The notes: generated by a model not told the origin, from the letters alone. Shown: positions 25,514 through 34,086, counted from the stretch's first letter. The stretch: DNA of 39,339 nt from JBBQNJ01 sp038329845 (GCA_038329845.1 JBBQNJ010000048.1:1-39339), one strand, 5' to 3'. Translations and numbers: made by a program.

Positions 25514-26545
25514 ATGTCCCCCACCGCCCCCTTGAGCGAGATCCTTCTCAAGCTGTGCCGCCGCGAGGATCTGTCACGCGACGAGGCGCGGCACGCATTT
25601 ATGCACATCATGTCCGGCGAAGCCACCGAGGCCCAGATCGGTGGGCTGCTGGTCGGCCTGGCGGCCAAGGGCACCACGGTTGAAGAGTTGACCGGGGCGG
25701 CCACCGTAATGCGGGAAAAAGCGATCCCCGTCAGCAGCGGCGACACCGACGTCATCATCGATACCTGCGGCACCGGGGGGGACGTTCGCGGGACATTCAA
25801 CATCTCGACCGCCGCCGCCCTGATCATCGCCGGGGCCGGGGTTCAGGTAGTCAAGCATGGCAATCGCTCGGCCACGAGCCGCTCGGGATCGGCCGATGTG
25901 CTGGAACACCTGGGCCTTAAGCTCGATCTGACTTCCGAACGACTCGCGGCGTGCCTGGAGCGGACCGGCATCTGTTTCGCCTTCGCCCGCTATCACCACC
26001 CGGCCATGAAGTTCGTCGCCGCCGCCCGACAATCACTCGGCATCCCCACCGTTTTCAACCTCCTGGGACCGCTGACCAACCCCGCGGGTGCGCGCCATCA
26101 GTTGCTCGGGGTCTTCACCCCCGAGCTCACCGATCGCATGGCCGCGGTCCTGCGAGAACTGGGCAGCGAGCGGGCTTGGGTGGTCCACGCCGACGATGGA
26201 CTGGATGAACTGTCCACGTTGGGACCCACGCGCATCAGCGAGTTGCGAGACGGGAAAATCCGAACATGGAAGCTCGATCCGGCTGCGCTGGGACTGCCGT
26301 ATTCCCGCCTGTCGGACCTCCAGGTCTCCAGCGTTGAACAATCCGCCCAAGCACTGCGCGATGTGCTGAGCGGAACGCCCGGTCCCCTGCGCGACATCGC
26401 CCTTCTGAACGCAGCGGCGGGACTGACCATCGCCGGGCGATGCGACGATCTGAAATCCGGTTTGGCCCTGGCCGCCGAATCGGTCGATCGCGGCCATGCC
26501 GCGGCGGCGCTAGATCAACTTGTCGCCTGTTCACGCGAGCGATAA
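25514..26545 (+). CDS. trpD: Anthranilate phosphoribosyltransferase
   Basis: TrpD transfers phosphoribose from PRPP to anthranilate, step two of tryptophan synthesis. The 343-residue protein has the family length and the motifs IIDTCGTGGD (about residue 78), NISTAAALIIAGAG, VVKHGNRS and FNLLGPLTNPAG. The ATG at 25514 is preferred over an upstream TTG because MSPTAPLSEILLKL matches the normal helix start. No other trp gene is in the window. It follows the MazF-like remnant on the same strand. Confidence 0.96.
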   Translation: MSPTAPLSEILLKLCRREDLSRDEARHAFMHIMSGEATEAQIGGLLVGLAAKGTTVEELTGAATVMREKAIPVSSGDTDVIIDTCGTGGDVRGTFNISTAAALIIAGAGVQVVKHGNRSATSRSGSADVLEHLGLKLDLTSERLAACLERTGICFAFARYHHPAMKFVAAARQSLGIPTVFNLLGPLTNPAGARHQLLGVFTPELTDRMAAVLRELGSERAWVVHADDGLDELSTLGPTRISELRDGKIRTWKLDPAALGLPYSRLSDLQVSSVEQSAQALRDVLSGTPGPLRDIALLNAAAGLTIAGRCDDLKSGLALAAESVDRGHAAAALDQLVACSRER

Positions 26546-26548
26546 AAT
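26520..26548 (+). promoter_or_regulatory. Promoter for the outer-membrane protein gene
   Basis: TTGTCG (26520-26525), 17 bases, TAAAAT (26543-26548) form a good promoter that overlaps the trpD stop codon. AAGGAG precedes the ATG at 26579 by 8 bases. Confidence 0.55.
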
Positions 26549-26578
26549 CGCGGCTTCAACAACCCAAGGAGCAGCTTC

Positions 26579-27205
26579 ATGCGGCGCATCGGCAGTTTGA
26601 CGGCGTTCATCGGCGCGGCGGTGCTGGGTTCAGCAACTTCGACCCGCGCGGATATCGATCTCGAGTTCAACCTTGGCTACAGCAAGATTTCGCTCGAGGG
26701 AGTCAAGACCATCGACCACCGCGACGGCGGCGGCGGCGGCGTGATGGTCGGGTTCCGTCCCTTCTCCGGTGCCCGCGGCCTTCGCCTGGGCGTCGGATTG
26801 CAATCCAGCTATTACCTCGACGAGATCGAGCGCCCCGGGGCCGGCGATGACTTTATCGACCTGGGAATCCTCACCCCCAGCTTCAGCGTCGCCTACACCC
26901 AGCCGCTCGGCGACGCCTTTTTCATCGAACCGTCCATCGCCGTCGGCATGCCCATCGCCAACTATCGCGAGGGAACCAACTGGAATTGGTGGGACACCGA
27001 CACCACCGTCGATGAATGGGCCGTCGGCATCTCCGCCCGCCCGGGCGTGCGCCTGGGCCTGACCAACGGCACAATCAGCGGCGGAATCGATCTGGCCTAC
27101 ACCATCGGCTCACTCGAGTTCGATAACAACAACGCCTCGAACCGCAACATCGGCGGCACCCTCCAGGAATACTTCATCGGCGGGTTCTTCAGCATCAAGT
27201 TCTGA
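26579..27205 (+). CDS. Outer-membrane beta-barrel protein
   Basis: A 208-residue secreted protein. The N-terminus MRRIGSLTAFIGAAVLGSAT is a signal peptide with likely cleavage near TRAD. The mature part has alternating strands such as GFRPFSGARGLRLGVGLQSSY and ends in GGFFSIKF, a terminal aromatic typical of barrel proteins recognised by the BAM machine. It resembles the small OmpW/OmpX-like barrels only in layout, so no function is assigned. A strong AAGGAG site and its own promoter suggest good expression. It converges on pyrF with a 14-base gap. Confidence 0.75.
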   Translation: MRRIGSLTAFIGAAVLGSATSTRADIDLEFNLGYSKISLEGVKTIDHRDGGGGGVMVGFRPFSGARGLRLGVGLQSSYYLDEIERPGAGDDFIDLGILTPSFSVAYTQPLGDAFFIEPSIAVGMPIANYREGTNWNWWDTDTTVDEWAVGISARPGVRLGLTNGTISGGIDLAYTIGSLEFDNNNASNRNIGGTLQEYFIGGFFSIKF

Positions 27206-27219
27206 TCGGCCCGGCCCCG

Positions 27220-28158
27220 TCAGCCGCCGATCACGCCGGAAATGTCGCGCTTCATCTCGAGGACCGCGGCCTTCACGGCGTCGCGCCAGTCATCCAGACC
27301 CGCATGACGCGGATCACGGTGGGCGTAGAGGATGCTGCGGCTGGCCGAGACGATCGCGCCACGGCCGTCGGCGTTGAACGCGGCGCGGGTCATCTCCGCG
27401 GTCGCGCCTTGGGTGCCGTAACCGGGCAGCAGGAAAATGCTTTTTGGCAGGCGTTTGCGAAGGCTGGCCATGGTGTGCTGCTGCGTGGCCCCGACCACCG
27501 CACCGATCGCGCTGTAGCCTTCGGACCCGATCAGTCCTTTGCCGTCGGCCACTTCCGCCAGCCGGTCCGCCAGCATCTCGGACCAAGTCCGCCCGTCCTC
27601 GAGTTTCACATCCTGCAGATCTGCCGAGCCGGGGTTGCTGGTGCGGGTCAGGACGAACAGCCCCTTGCCCTCGTCTGCACACGCCTTGACGAACGGCTCG
27701 AGGGTGTCCATGCCCAGCATCGGGTTGACCGTGATCGCATCGGGCGCAACGATTTCCGGCTCGCCCGCCACGGCGGGAGGACCTATCAAATGTCCCGCCG
27801 CGTACGCCCCGGCGGTTGATCCGATGTCTCCGCGCTTCACATCCCCGATCACCACCAGCCCCATGTCCTGCGCTTCCTGCACCAGGCTGTAGTACGCCTC
27901 GACTCCTTCCCATAGATACTGCTCGAAGTAGGCCGATTGGAACTTGACCACCGGGACCAGCGGCGCCAGGACTTTCAGGATGGCCGTGGTGAACTCGAAG
28001 ATCGCGTCCACCGCCGCCTCGTAGTCATTGCCGTCGCGGTTCTTACCGGCGACGGCGTCGGGCAGCAGGTCGAAGATCGGGTCGATCCCCACGCAGATCG
28101 GGGCGCCTTTACGGGCGATCGACTCGAGGAGGCGATCGGAAAAATTAGAGTCAGACAT
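27220..28158 (-). CDS. pyrF: Orotidine 5'-phosphate decarboxylase, type 2
   Basis: PyrF makes UMP from OMP, the last step of de novo pyrimidine synthesis. The 312-residue protein is of the longer type 2 subfamily. Visible motifs are CVGIDPIFDLLPDA near the N-terminus, VVKFQSAYFEQY, and the catalytic block VVIGDVKRGDIGSTAGAYA, with the Lys of DVKRGD as key residue; NPMLGMDTLEPF and the phosphate-binding LLPGYGTQG follow. ATG 28158 is chosen because AAAGGA lies upstream and MSDSNFSDRLLESI fits the family start. Confidence 0.95.
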   Translation of the reverse strand: MSDSNFSDRLLESIARKGAPICVGIDPIFDLLPDAVAGKNRDGNDYEAAVDAIFEFTTAILKVLAPLVPVVKFQSAYFEQYLWEGVEAYYSLVQEAQDMGLVVIGDVKRGDIGSTAGAYAAGHLIGPPAVAGEPEIVAPDAITVNPMLGMDTLEPFVKACADEGKGLFVLTRTSNPGSADLQDVKLEDGRTWSEMLADRLAEVADGKGLIGSEGYSAIGAVVGATQQHTMASLRKRLPKSIFLLPGYGTQGATAEMTRAAFNADGRGAIVSASRSILYAHRDPRHAGLDDWRDAVKAAVLEMKRDISGVIGG

Positions 28159-28293
28159 TCGCAGGAATCCTTTCGTAAATCGGCGGACGAAAGCCCCCGG
28201 CACGGAGCACGGGGCGCGGGCAAGGGAGAATATTCCCCCCTACCTGCAGAGTCCGGCCGGTCGACTCAACGGGGGACGCGGTACGAAATCTGG

Positions 28294-28659
28294 TTATTCT
28301 CGCCGTTCGATGTTACGCGCAGCCGCGATGCCCATGCCGATCATGTACAGGAGCATGAAGCCGACCAGAAGCACCGCCAGCCGCCAGGAACCGGCCATTG
28401 CGAAGAACAGATACGCCAAAATGCCCGCGATCACCGCGAACGCCAGCACATACAGGCTCCATCCCAGCAGGCGCTTTCGCAAAGCGGTATTGATCACCAG
28501 GTAGCCGTTCGCGGCGCTCGGTCGATCGTCGGGATCGCCCGCGGCCGTTCGTCGTCCGCAGCTCGGGCAGACGGTGATCCCACCCGCCAGCGGCCGCGCG
28601 CAGCGGGGGTTCGAGCAGAGAATTGTCGTCTGCGGCGAAGGCTCAACCGGTGGATTCAT
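28294..28659 (-). CDS. Zinc-ribbon membrane protein of unknown function
   Basis: A 121-residue protein with an N-terminal zinc-ribbon-like knuckle (CSNPRCARPL, then CPSCGRR) and two C-terminal membrane helices (LYVLAFAVIAGILAYLFFAM and LAVLLVGFMLLYMIGMGIAA). GAGGAG precedes the ATG at a good distance. It lies 25 bases after the RluA gene on the same strand and is probably co-transcribed with it. The role is unknown. Confidence 0.75.
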   Translation of the reverse strand: MNPPVEPSPQTTILCSNPRCARPLAGGITVCPSCGRRTAAGDPDDRPSAANGYLVINTALRKRLLGWSLYVLAFAVIAGILAYLFFAMAGSWRLAVLLVGFMLLYMIGMGIAAARNIERRE

Positions 28660-28684
28660 CGCTTGTGCATTCTCCTCACTCGCA

Positions 28685-29446
28685 TCATCGCGACGCCCAG
28701 TTCGTCAACTGCGCGATCAGCGCCCGCATATCCTTGGCAAGCGGACAACTCAGGTTCAATCGCTCGCCGTTCGGATGCTCGAACGACAATCGCTCGGCGT
28801 GGAGCGTCAGCCGCGAAATCAGCGGGCGCTCCTCGGCGCCGCGGCTTGGGCGATAGCCGCGTTTGATCGCACTGAGCCAAATCCCCGGCGTCGCACCCGG
28901 GGCCGGGGGATTGTAGATCGAATCGACCGCCAAAGGCAGTCCGATCGCGCGCAGGTGTACGCGAATCTGGTGCGTCTTGCCGGTCTTGGGAAAAACCCGC
29001 AGCAGGGTATACCCGCGAAACCGGCGTTCGACCCGCCAGAGCGTGCGGGCCGGGCGGCCTTGTTTGCTGATCATCATCCGCCGCGGCGAACGCCGATCCG
29101 GCGACAACGGCGAGTCGATCTCGCCGTCCTGCTCCAGCGGCGAACCCTCCACCAGCGCCAGATATTCCTTCTCGATCGCGTTGTTCTGGAACTGGTGAGA
29201 CAAATACCGCTGGGCGTCGATGTCCTTGGCCATCAACATCACCCCGCTGGTCTCTTTATCCAGCCGATGCACCACCCGCAGCCGCGGATCAATCGCCCCG
29301 GAATACGGCAGGCCCAGTTGCCGTCCCAGCCGCTCGAGCAGACTGTCCAGCTCATCCCGCCCGGGAATGCTCGCCAGCCCCGCCGGCTTGTTCACCGCCA
29401 CGAGGCGCTCATCGTCGTGCAGCAATTGCAAATCGTCGCGGCGCAT
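28685..29446 (-). CDS. RluA-family RNA pseudouridine synthase
   Basis: Enzyme that converts uridine to pseudouridine in rRNA or tRNA. The catalytic motif HRLDKETSGVML is near residue 80, and the family blocks YLALVEG, GKTHQIRVHL and GLPLAVD follow. At 253 residues it lacks the N-terminal S4 domain of RluC/RluD, like RluA and RluE-size members; the target base cannot be told. ATG 29446 is used because MRRDDLQLLHDDERLVAVNKP begins the domain; the open frame upstream has no family similarity. Confidence 0.92.
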   Translation of the reverse strand: MRRDDLQLLHDDERLVAVNKPAGLASIPGRDELDSLLERLGRQLGLPYSGAIDPRLRVVHRLDKETSGVMLMAKDIDAQRYLSHQFQNNAIEKEYLALVEGSPLEQDGEIDSPLSPDRRSPRRMMISKQGRPARTLWRVERRFRGYTLLRVFPKTGKTHQIRVHLRAIGLPLAVDSIYNPPAPGATPGIWLSAIKRGYRPSRGAEERPLISRLTLHAERLSFEHPNGERLNLSCPLAKDMRALIAQLTNWASR

Positions 29447-29600
29447 GAATTCAGTTACTTCCCGCTGACTCTCGCGAATCAGGCCGACCGCCCGGGCACG
29501 ATGTAGTGTGTACGAGGACTGCCTCCGATCATGCCCGCATGCAAGAAAAGATGTCGCACGATGCCAATCCTTCGATCGGAGCCCTCGTTGCCGCGGCGGG

Positions 29601-29855
29601 TCACATCGCCTTGACGCTGGCTTCCGCCGGCGTAAGGGCCGCGATAGCACCCACGGCCGACAACTCGGCGGGCGTCAATCCGCGTTTGAAAATTGCATGG
29701 AGTCGATCTTGCCGCTTCTGATGATCCATCGAGTTGAATGAAGAGCTGACAATGACCCCGCAGACCCTTCCACCCGGCAAATCATCCAGAGCGTCATGCA
29801 TGTCGCGCAGGTGCGGCCGCAACAATCGAATTACCTTCTCGTGGAGCTTAGCCAT
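29601..29855 (-). CDS. Small protein in a module with a HEPN-like gene
   Basis: An 84-residue protein of unknown role. It has an N-terminal helical part (LHEKVIRLLRPHLRDMHDAL), a strand with GGRVCGVIVSSSF and a helical C-terminus with LTPAELSAVGAIAALTPAEA. Its start (29855) lies 25 bases inside the end of the upstream HEPN-like gene, in another frame, so the two are translationally coupled. By position it could be the antidote of that protein, but nothing in its sequence proves this. Confidence 0.6.
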   Translation of the reverse strand: MAKLHEKVIRLLRPHLRDMHDALDDLPGGRVCGVIVSSSFNSMDHQKRQDRLHAIFKRGLTPAELSAVGAIAALTPAEASVKAM

Positions 29856-30295
29856 ATCGCCAGTCCCTTCTTGTGAACCGTCTCGGCGGCATCAACGAGA
29901 TCTATCGTCACCTGCCGCACCAGCGATTGTACGCCGCCCTTCTTCCCGTACCCATAACCGTTTTTTCTCAAATAACCGACCAATCCGTCAAATGAAAGAT
30001 ACCGAATCCCATTGTCCCACACGGCGACGAGCAGATTCCATTCCGCCAGTCCTTTCAATGCATCGTGAAGGGGAGACGGACACTTCGACAACCACTTGGA
30101 AAGCGAGTGCCGGGCATCGTGAGCGGTGCCGCCCTCGCGTGCCAACGCCTGGAAAATCGCTTCGACGGCCAGCCTCGCCAGGTAGCTTGCCAGGACATAA
30201 TCGTACGGTTTGTCATCGATCATCCGGCGTGCCGCGGCCATCCGTTCGATCGATGCGAGATACAAGACATTCGGTCGATAAGAAAGGTCTAGCAT
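29831..30295 (-). CDS. HEPN-like domain protein
   Basis: A 154-residue helical protein. The segment ASYLARLAVEAIFQALAREGGT followed by HDARHSLSKWL resembles the HEPN pattern (helix with A...E, then a His before a short helix), and R53-x5-H59 fits the RX4-6H motif of HEPN RNases. HEPN proteins often act as RNA-cutting toxins or nucleotidyltransferase partners in defence and toxin-antitoxin systems. No MNT nucleotidyltransferase lies beside it; the only coupled gene is the 84-residue protein. The function is inferred from weak similarity only. Confidence 0.55.
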   Translation of the reverse strand: MLDLSYRPNVLYLASIERMAAARRMIDDKPYDYVLASYLARLAVEAIFQALAREGGTAHDARHSLSKWLSKCPSPLHDALKGLAEWNLLVAVWDNGIRYLSFDGLVGYLRKNGYGYGKKGGVQSLVRQVTIDLVDAAETVHKKGLAIWLSSTRR

Positions 30296-30449
30296 GGATA
30301 AACGGCTATCCGATGGCGGTCCCGGTGTTCAGTCCGATCCGGGAAGAACACGGCCCATGTTCTCAGCAGTCCCGTTTCCCAAAGCGACGCATTGACGTTG
30401 AGTCGCGCGGAATAGCTTGGCGGTGCGCCGCCTTCGGACACGATCACAC

Positions 30450-30466
30450 TGGCGGTCTCACCGCCA
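30450..30466 (-). terminator. Hairpin after metK
   Basis: A perfect 7-bp stem (TGGCGGT with ACCGCCA, loop of three) begins 10 bases after the metK stop. No T-run follows on the minus strand, so termination may need Rho. The gap 30296-30475 holds nothing else recognisable. Confidence 0.35.
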
Positions 30467-30475
30467 AACGCCTTC

Positions 30476-31702
30476 TCAGCCGCCCTTCTTCCCCGCCAGC
30501 CCCGCGGCCTTGCGAAGCGCTGCGGCCTTGTCGGTTTTTTCCCAGGAGAACGATCCATCGGTGCCCGGAGGACGGCCGAAGTGGCCGTGGCGGGCGGTGC
30601 GCTGGTAGATCGGACGAAGCAGGTCCAGGTACTTGATGATCGCCCGCGGCGTCAGCGGGAAATGATCGCGCACCAGTTCGGCGATCCGGTCCTCGGGAAT
30701 CACCGCGGTATTTTCGGTGCTGACCGTGACGCTGACCGGCTCGGCCACGCCGATCGCGTAGGCAAGCTGCACTTCGGCATTTGTCGCCAGTCCGGCGGCG
30801 ACGATGTTCTTGGCGATGTACCGCGCCATGTAGCAGGCCGAGCGATCGACTTTGCTCGGATCCTTGCCGCTGAAGGCCCCCCCGCCGTGCGCGCCGCGGC
30901 CGCCGTAACTGTCCACGATGATCTTGCGCCCGGTCAGGCCGGTGTCGCCGTGCGGGCCGCCGACGACGAATTTCCCTGTCGGGTTGATATGGAAAATGAT
31001 CTCATCATTCCACAGCCGCTTGGGGATCGTCGGGCGGATCACCTCTTCGATGATCTGACGCTTGGCCTTGACGCTGATCGCATCGGTTTTCTTGTCGATC
31101 ACGCTCTCATCGTGCTGGGTCGAGATGACCACGGTATGGACGCGCACCGGGCGCTCCCCGACGTACTCGACCGTGACCTGGCTCTTGCCGTCCGGGCGCA
31201 GCCACGGGAGCTTGCCCTTCAGCCGCACTTCCGCCAGCCGCTCGACGAGTCGATGGGCCAGATGAATCGGTAGCGGCATCAATTCCGGCGTCTCATCGCA
31301 GGCATAGCCGAACATCAGCCCCTGGTCGCCGGCACCCTGATCCTTGGCGTTGTCCTCGGCATGATCCACGCCGCGGGCGATGTCGGGCGATTGCGAATGA
31401 ATCGCCGAAAGCACGCCGCAATTGAAGTCGAATCCGATGCTCGGATCGGTGTAGCCGATCTCCTTGATGGTGTCGCGCGCGACCTGCGGAGCGTCGATGT
31501 ACGCCGTCGTGGTGATTTCCCCCGCGATGACGACCTGCCCGGTGGTCACCAGGGTTTCGCACGCGACCCGAGCCCTGGGGTCCTTGGCGAGGATGGCATC
31601 GAGAATGGCGTCGGAAATCTGATCGGCCACCTTGTCGGGATGGCCCATGGTGACCGATTCGCTGGTGAACAGATGCGTGGTGCGGTTGAATTCAGGGGAC
31701 AC
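30476..31702 (-). CDS. metK: S-adenosylmethionine synthetase
   Basis: MetK makes S-adenosylmethionine from methionine and ATP. The 408-residue protein has the family hallmarks FTSESVTMGHPDKVADQISD at the start, GAGDQGLMFGYA in the first third and the P-loop-like GGGAFSGKDPSKVDRS in the last third. The start is GTG at 31702, with GGAG 6 bases upstream; an ATG at 31756 would add residues foreign to the family. No SAM riboswitch was recognised in the leader. It is followed by a hairpin and then, 180 bases on, the HEPN-like module. Confidence 0.96.
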   Translation of the reverse strand: MSPEFNRTTHLFTSESVTMGHPDKVADQISDAILDAILAKDPRARVACETLVTTGQVVIAGEITTTAYIDAPQVARDTIKEIGYTDPSIGFDFNCGVLSAIHSQSPDIARGVDHAEDNAKDQGAGDQGLMFGYACDETPELMPLPIHLAHRLVERLAEVRLKGKLPWLRPDGKSQVTVEYVGERPVRVHTVVISTQHDESVIDKKTDAISVKAKRQIIEEVIRPTIPKRLWNDEIIFHINPTGKFVVGGPHGDTGLTGRKIIVDSYGGRGAHGGGAFSGKDPSKVDRSACYMARYIAKNIVAAGLATNAEVQLAYAIGVAEPVSVTVSTENTAVIPEDRIAELVRDHFPLTPRAIIKYLDLLRPIYQRTARHGHFGRPPGTDGSFSWEKTDKAAALRKAAGLAGKKGG

Positions 31703-31971
31703 AAAAAATCTCCGAGAGAAGAATAAGGATCCAACGAGCGGGGTTTCGATCGGCAATTTCTCGACGCGCCGCGCTCGCTACCAGCGCCGTTCAGCCGGAA
31801 TCGCCGAATCTACACCCTTCCGCCCAGCGAGGCAAATCGACGTGACCGAGCAAAAACAACCGGCCACGCCGTGAAAACAAGGACGCCTTGAATGCAATTC
31901 ACTTAATGTTGAGCTGCTCCCCATGCGCTGGGCGCATTTTAGCCTTGGTTAAGATGGATTCATATGCCCAC
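31703..31971. other. metK leader and flanking intergenic DNA
   Basis: No gene, riboswitch or clear promoter was recognised in this stretch upstream of metK on the minus strand. The rest of the gap up to 32412 holds the repeats and hairpins listed separately, plus an AT-rich patch at about 32185-32250. Confidence 0.4.
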
Positions 31972-32028
31972 TGGCGCCTGCCGTCGCGCAGGGAGCCCGA
32001 AGGGCGACCGCAGCGAAGGCAGGCGCCA
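31972..32028. repeat. Long inverted repeat (REP-like)
   Basis: Perfect 11-bp arms (31972-31982 and 32018-32028, TGGCGCCTGCC with its complement) enclose a 35-base loop with a second small hairpin (GCCCGAAGGGC). It lies in the 710-base gap before metK and looks like an extragenic palindromic repeat. Confidence 0.65.
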
Positions 32029-32056
32029 ACGCTCCGGACACAGTCCCTGAACTGTG

Positions 32057-32081
32057 ACTGAAGGGGACACGACCCTTCAGT
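32057..32081. repeat. Short perfect hairpin, REP-like
   Basis: ACTGAAGGG (32057-32065) pairs with CCCTTCAGT (32073-32081) around a 7-base loop. No T-run follows. It is reminiscent of palindromes associated with REP-type (RAYT) transposases, but no such gene is here. Confidence 0.55.
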
Positions 32082-32094
32082 CCTGCAAAAGGAA

Positions 32095-32146
32095 AGGTGA
32101 CATCCACCTTTTCGATGCCGAGGTGGCATCGACCTTTTCGGTGCCG
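32095..32146. repeat. Two 26-bp tandem repeats, mobile-element-end type
   Basis: AGGTGACATCCACCTTTTCG (32095 on) and AGGTGGCATCGACCTTTTCG (32121 on) are imperfect direct repeats with period 26. The GGTGACAT core also appears, inverted, in the pair at 35690-35732, which has the same period. Repeated sites of this kind are found at ends of some insertion sequences; no transposase is present. Confidence 0.6.
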
Positions 32147-32190
32147 CACGAAACGCGGAATGCACGAGGACGCGCCTCTTTTTTTCCGCG

Positions 32191-32213
32191 GATAATACAG
32201 TTGCACTATTATC
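32191..32213. promoter_or_regulatory. AT-rich palindrome, operator-like
   Basis: GATAATA (32191-32197) and TATTATC (32207-32213) form a perfect 7-bp inverted repeat around CAGTTGCAC. It lies in an AT-rich island within very GC-rich DNA. It may be a protein-binding site or part of a foreign element; no nearby gene is clearly its target. Confidence 0.35.
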
Positions 32214-32358
32214 AAGATTGTTAAACTGAAGTTATTGCAAGAAAATGCCCCACGATCAGGAAAAGAAAAGCGTCCACTTTTTCCGTTAGGTCGGAAAGTT
32301 GCAGGCGAAATGGCGGGAGTGGGCAGACTCTGCAGCGCCGCACCCGGGAACCCAAGGC

Positions 32359-32390
32359 AGCGGAGGCCGGCCCACGCGCCGGCCCCCGCT
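32359..32390 (-). terminator. Large hairpin after the PEP-CTERM gene
   Basis: A 13-bp stem with one mismatch (32359-32371 with 32378-32390, loop 6) begins 23 bases after the stop of the PEP-CTERM gene. It has no T-run, so it may act as a processing or Rho-dependent terminator or stabilise the 3' end. Confidence 0.5.
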
Positions 32391-32412
32391 TTGTGGGTGA
32401 TTCGATAGGATT

Positions 32413-33099
32413 TTACGCCTTCGCCGCGCGGCGCTTGCGGGCGGCGGAGATCGACAGGCCGATCAGGCCGCTCAGGCCCGTCCAGGCCGCCGCGGGAAGC
32501 GGGATCGTCGGCGCGGGCAGCGGCTGCTCCTTGAGGCTGAACGCCTTCATCGCACCGCCGGGGATCGACGCGGTGTTCATCACCAGTTCGCCGGCGCCCA
32601 CGCCGGGGGTGAACACGCCGCCGATCGGGACCACACCGCCGCTGAGGTTCAAAATGGTGTCGCCCGGAGCGAGCGATTTGATCGCCATCGGAGTGGTGTT
32701 GAAACCGGCCAGCGAGCCGGCATCGAACGTCGCCCCGCCGAGCAAGGTCATGCGGAACCCGTCCCAGGCGTGGCCGGTATTGTTCAGCAGCGTCTCGGAG
32801 CGGATCGACAGATTCGCCACCGCCTGGAGGCTGGTCTGCTGGAACACGATCACCACCGGGTCAATAAATCCGGCCGGACCGGGTTGATAATCGAAGTTCA
32901 CGCACTTGGTCAGCTCGACCCGGTCGGACTTCAGGCAATTCACCTGGAGCCGCACGATCGGGTCGTACACATCGGCCCAAGTGGCCTTCCATCCCGATTG
33001 TCCCAGCACGATCGAGCCGGCGTTGGCCGATGGAGTTTGCCAGGCGAACAACGCTGATCCGACGCCCATCACAGCGACGCACAGTTTGCGGTTTTTCAT
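32413..33099 (-). CDS. PEP-CTERM-type secreted protein
   Basis: A 228-residue exported protein. It starts at 33099 with MKNRKLCVAVMGVGSALFAW, a signal peptide ending near ANAG, and has a GGAGG site upstream. The middle is strand-rich with no recognised domain. The C-terminus PLPAAAWTGLSGLIGLSISA followed by RKRRAAKA is a PEP-CTERM-like sorting signal: a short Pro motif, a membrane helix and a basic tail, read by exosortase for attachment or release at the cell surface. No exosortase gene is in the window. The ligand or role is unknown. Confidence 0.85.
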   Translation of the reverse strand: MKNRKLCVAVMGVGSALFAWQTPSANAGSIVLGQSGWKATWADVYDPIVRLQVNCLKSDRVELTKCVNFDYQPGPAGFIDPVVIVFQQTSLQAVANLSIRSETLLNNTGHAWDGFRMTLLGGATFDAGSLAGFNTTPMAIKSLAPGDTILNLSGGVVPIGGVFTPGVGAGELVMNTASIPGGAMKAFSLKEQPLPAPTIPLPAAAWTGLSGLIGLSISAARKRRAAKA

Positions 33100-33293
33100 A
33101 CAGACCTCCGGTAATCGGCGATTCTCGGCCCTTGTCGAGCCGGGTTGTGAACCAAGGCAACCATACCCCAGGAATCCAGGCGCGGTGGGAAAATCATGGC
33201 CGCTTGAAGCACGATTTTGGTTGTCGAACGAGAAGCGGCGAAATCCATGACGATCGTAGCGAATGGCGCGGATATACCGGATCATGGCGGACC

Positions 33294-33581
33294 ATGAAAT
33301 CCGCGGCGACATCAGTTTTCGGCATCATCCAGGTGAAAGTGGTTCCCGGCGCTTCGCGGAATCGCATCGCCGGCCGTTATGAGAACGGCATCAAGGTCCA
33401 GGTCGCCGCCGCCGCCGAGCGCGGTAAAGCCAACCTCGCCGTCGCCGCCCTGCTTGCCGACGCGATGAATATTCGCCAGGCCGATGTGACGCTGATCAGC
33501 GCCCCGTCCAATCCGCGTAAGCAGTTCCGAATCGACACGATCGCGCAGCAGGTACTCGATGAATGGGTCCGATCGCAGTGA
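33294..33581 (+). CDS. DUF167 / YggU-family protein
   Basis: A 95-residue protein of the conserved DUF167 family. It has IQVKVVPGASRNRIAGRYENG and the Gly-Lys-Ala-Asn motif in AAERGKANLAVAALLADAM, the family hallmark, then LISAPSNPRKQFRI. The fold is small alpha/beta; function is not established. The ATG at 33294 is 195 bases from the divergent PEP-CTERM gene. Confidence 0.88.
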   Translation: MKSAATSVFGIIQVKVVPGASRNRIAGRYENGIKVQVAAAAERGKANLAVAALLADAMNIRQADVTLISAPSNPRKQFRIDTIAQQVLDEWVRSQ

Positions 33582-33648
33582 GGCGGTTTTTCCCTATCCG
33601 CCAGCCGCGCCGGCGCGGTATGCTCAACGACAACGGAAGGGAAATCTA

Positions 33649-34086
33649 ATGCGGCAATCGACTTTGCGAATCGTGCTGGCGGCGATGATGTTCGGCTTCA
33701 TCGGCGTAACGGCCGCACCCTCCGCCCGCGGGCAGACAATCTATGAGCCGGTGCGATATCAATTTGGCCAGGCTCGGCCGTATTACTACGGCGGAACGGA
33801 TCCGGCGGTCCATCAGCGGGCATCGATGCCGCGGTTCTACACGGCGCGGGCCGCAGCGCTGAACCGGCCGCGGATTTATTCCGATTCATTTCCCGCCAAC
33901 GATGCGTGGGTCTATGGGTTGCGGATCGACGATGCGATGAACGAGGCGTACGCCAACGTGCCGCGATATTTCGTCAAGGGAGATTTGCTAAAATCCGGCT
34001 GGACCCGCCATGACGGCGTGATTCACGTGCCCGCCGCGCCGTCTCGGCGAATCAACCGCTCGTGGCCGGATCGACCGCCCCGGTGA
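33649..34086 (+). CDS. Small secreted protein of unknown function
   Basis: A 145-residue protein with a signal peptide (MRQSTLRIVLAAMMFGFIGV, likely cut after SARG). The mature part is rich in Arg, Tyr and Pro and has no recognised domain. A clear GGAAGG site lies upstream at about 33635. The gene end overlaps the sorbosone-dehydrogenase-like gene on the other strand by 35 bases, which is a modest argument that both ends are real. Confidence 0.65.
   Translation: MRQSTLRIVLAAMMFGFIGVTAAPSARGQTIYEPVRYQFGQARPYYYGGTDPAVHQRASMPRFYTARAAALNRPRIYSDSFPANDAWVYGLRIDDAMNEAYANVPRYFVKGDLLKSGWTRHDGVIHVPAAPSRRINRSWPDRPPR

Noticed and set aside
31703..31900. SAM riboswitch before metK
   Set aside because: No conserved SAM-I, SAM-II or SAM-IV core was recognised in the leader, and no terminator precedes the start.
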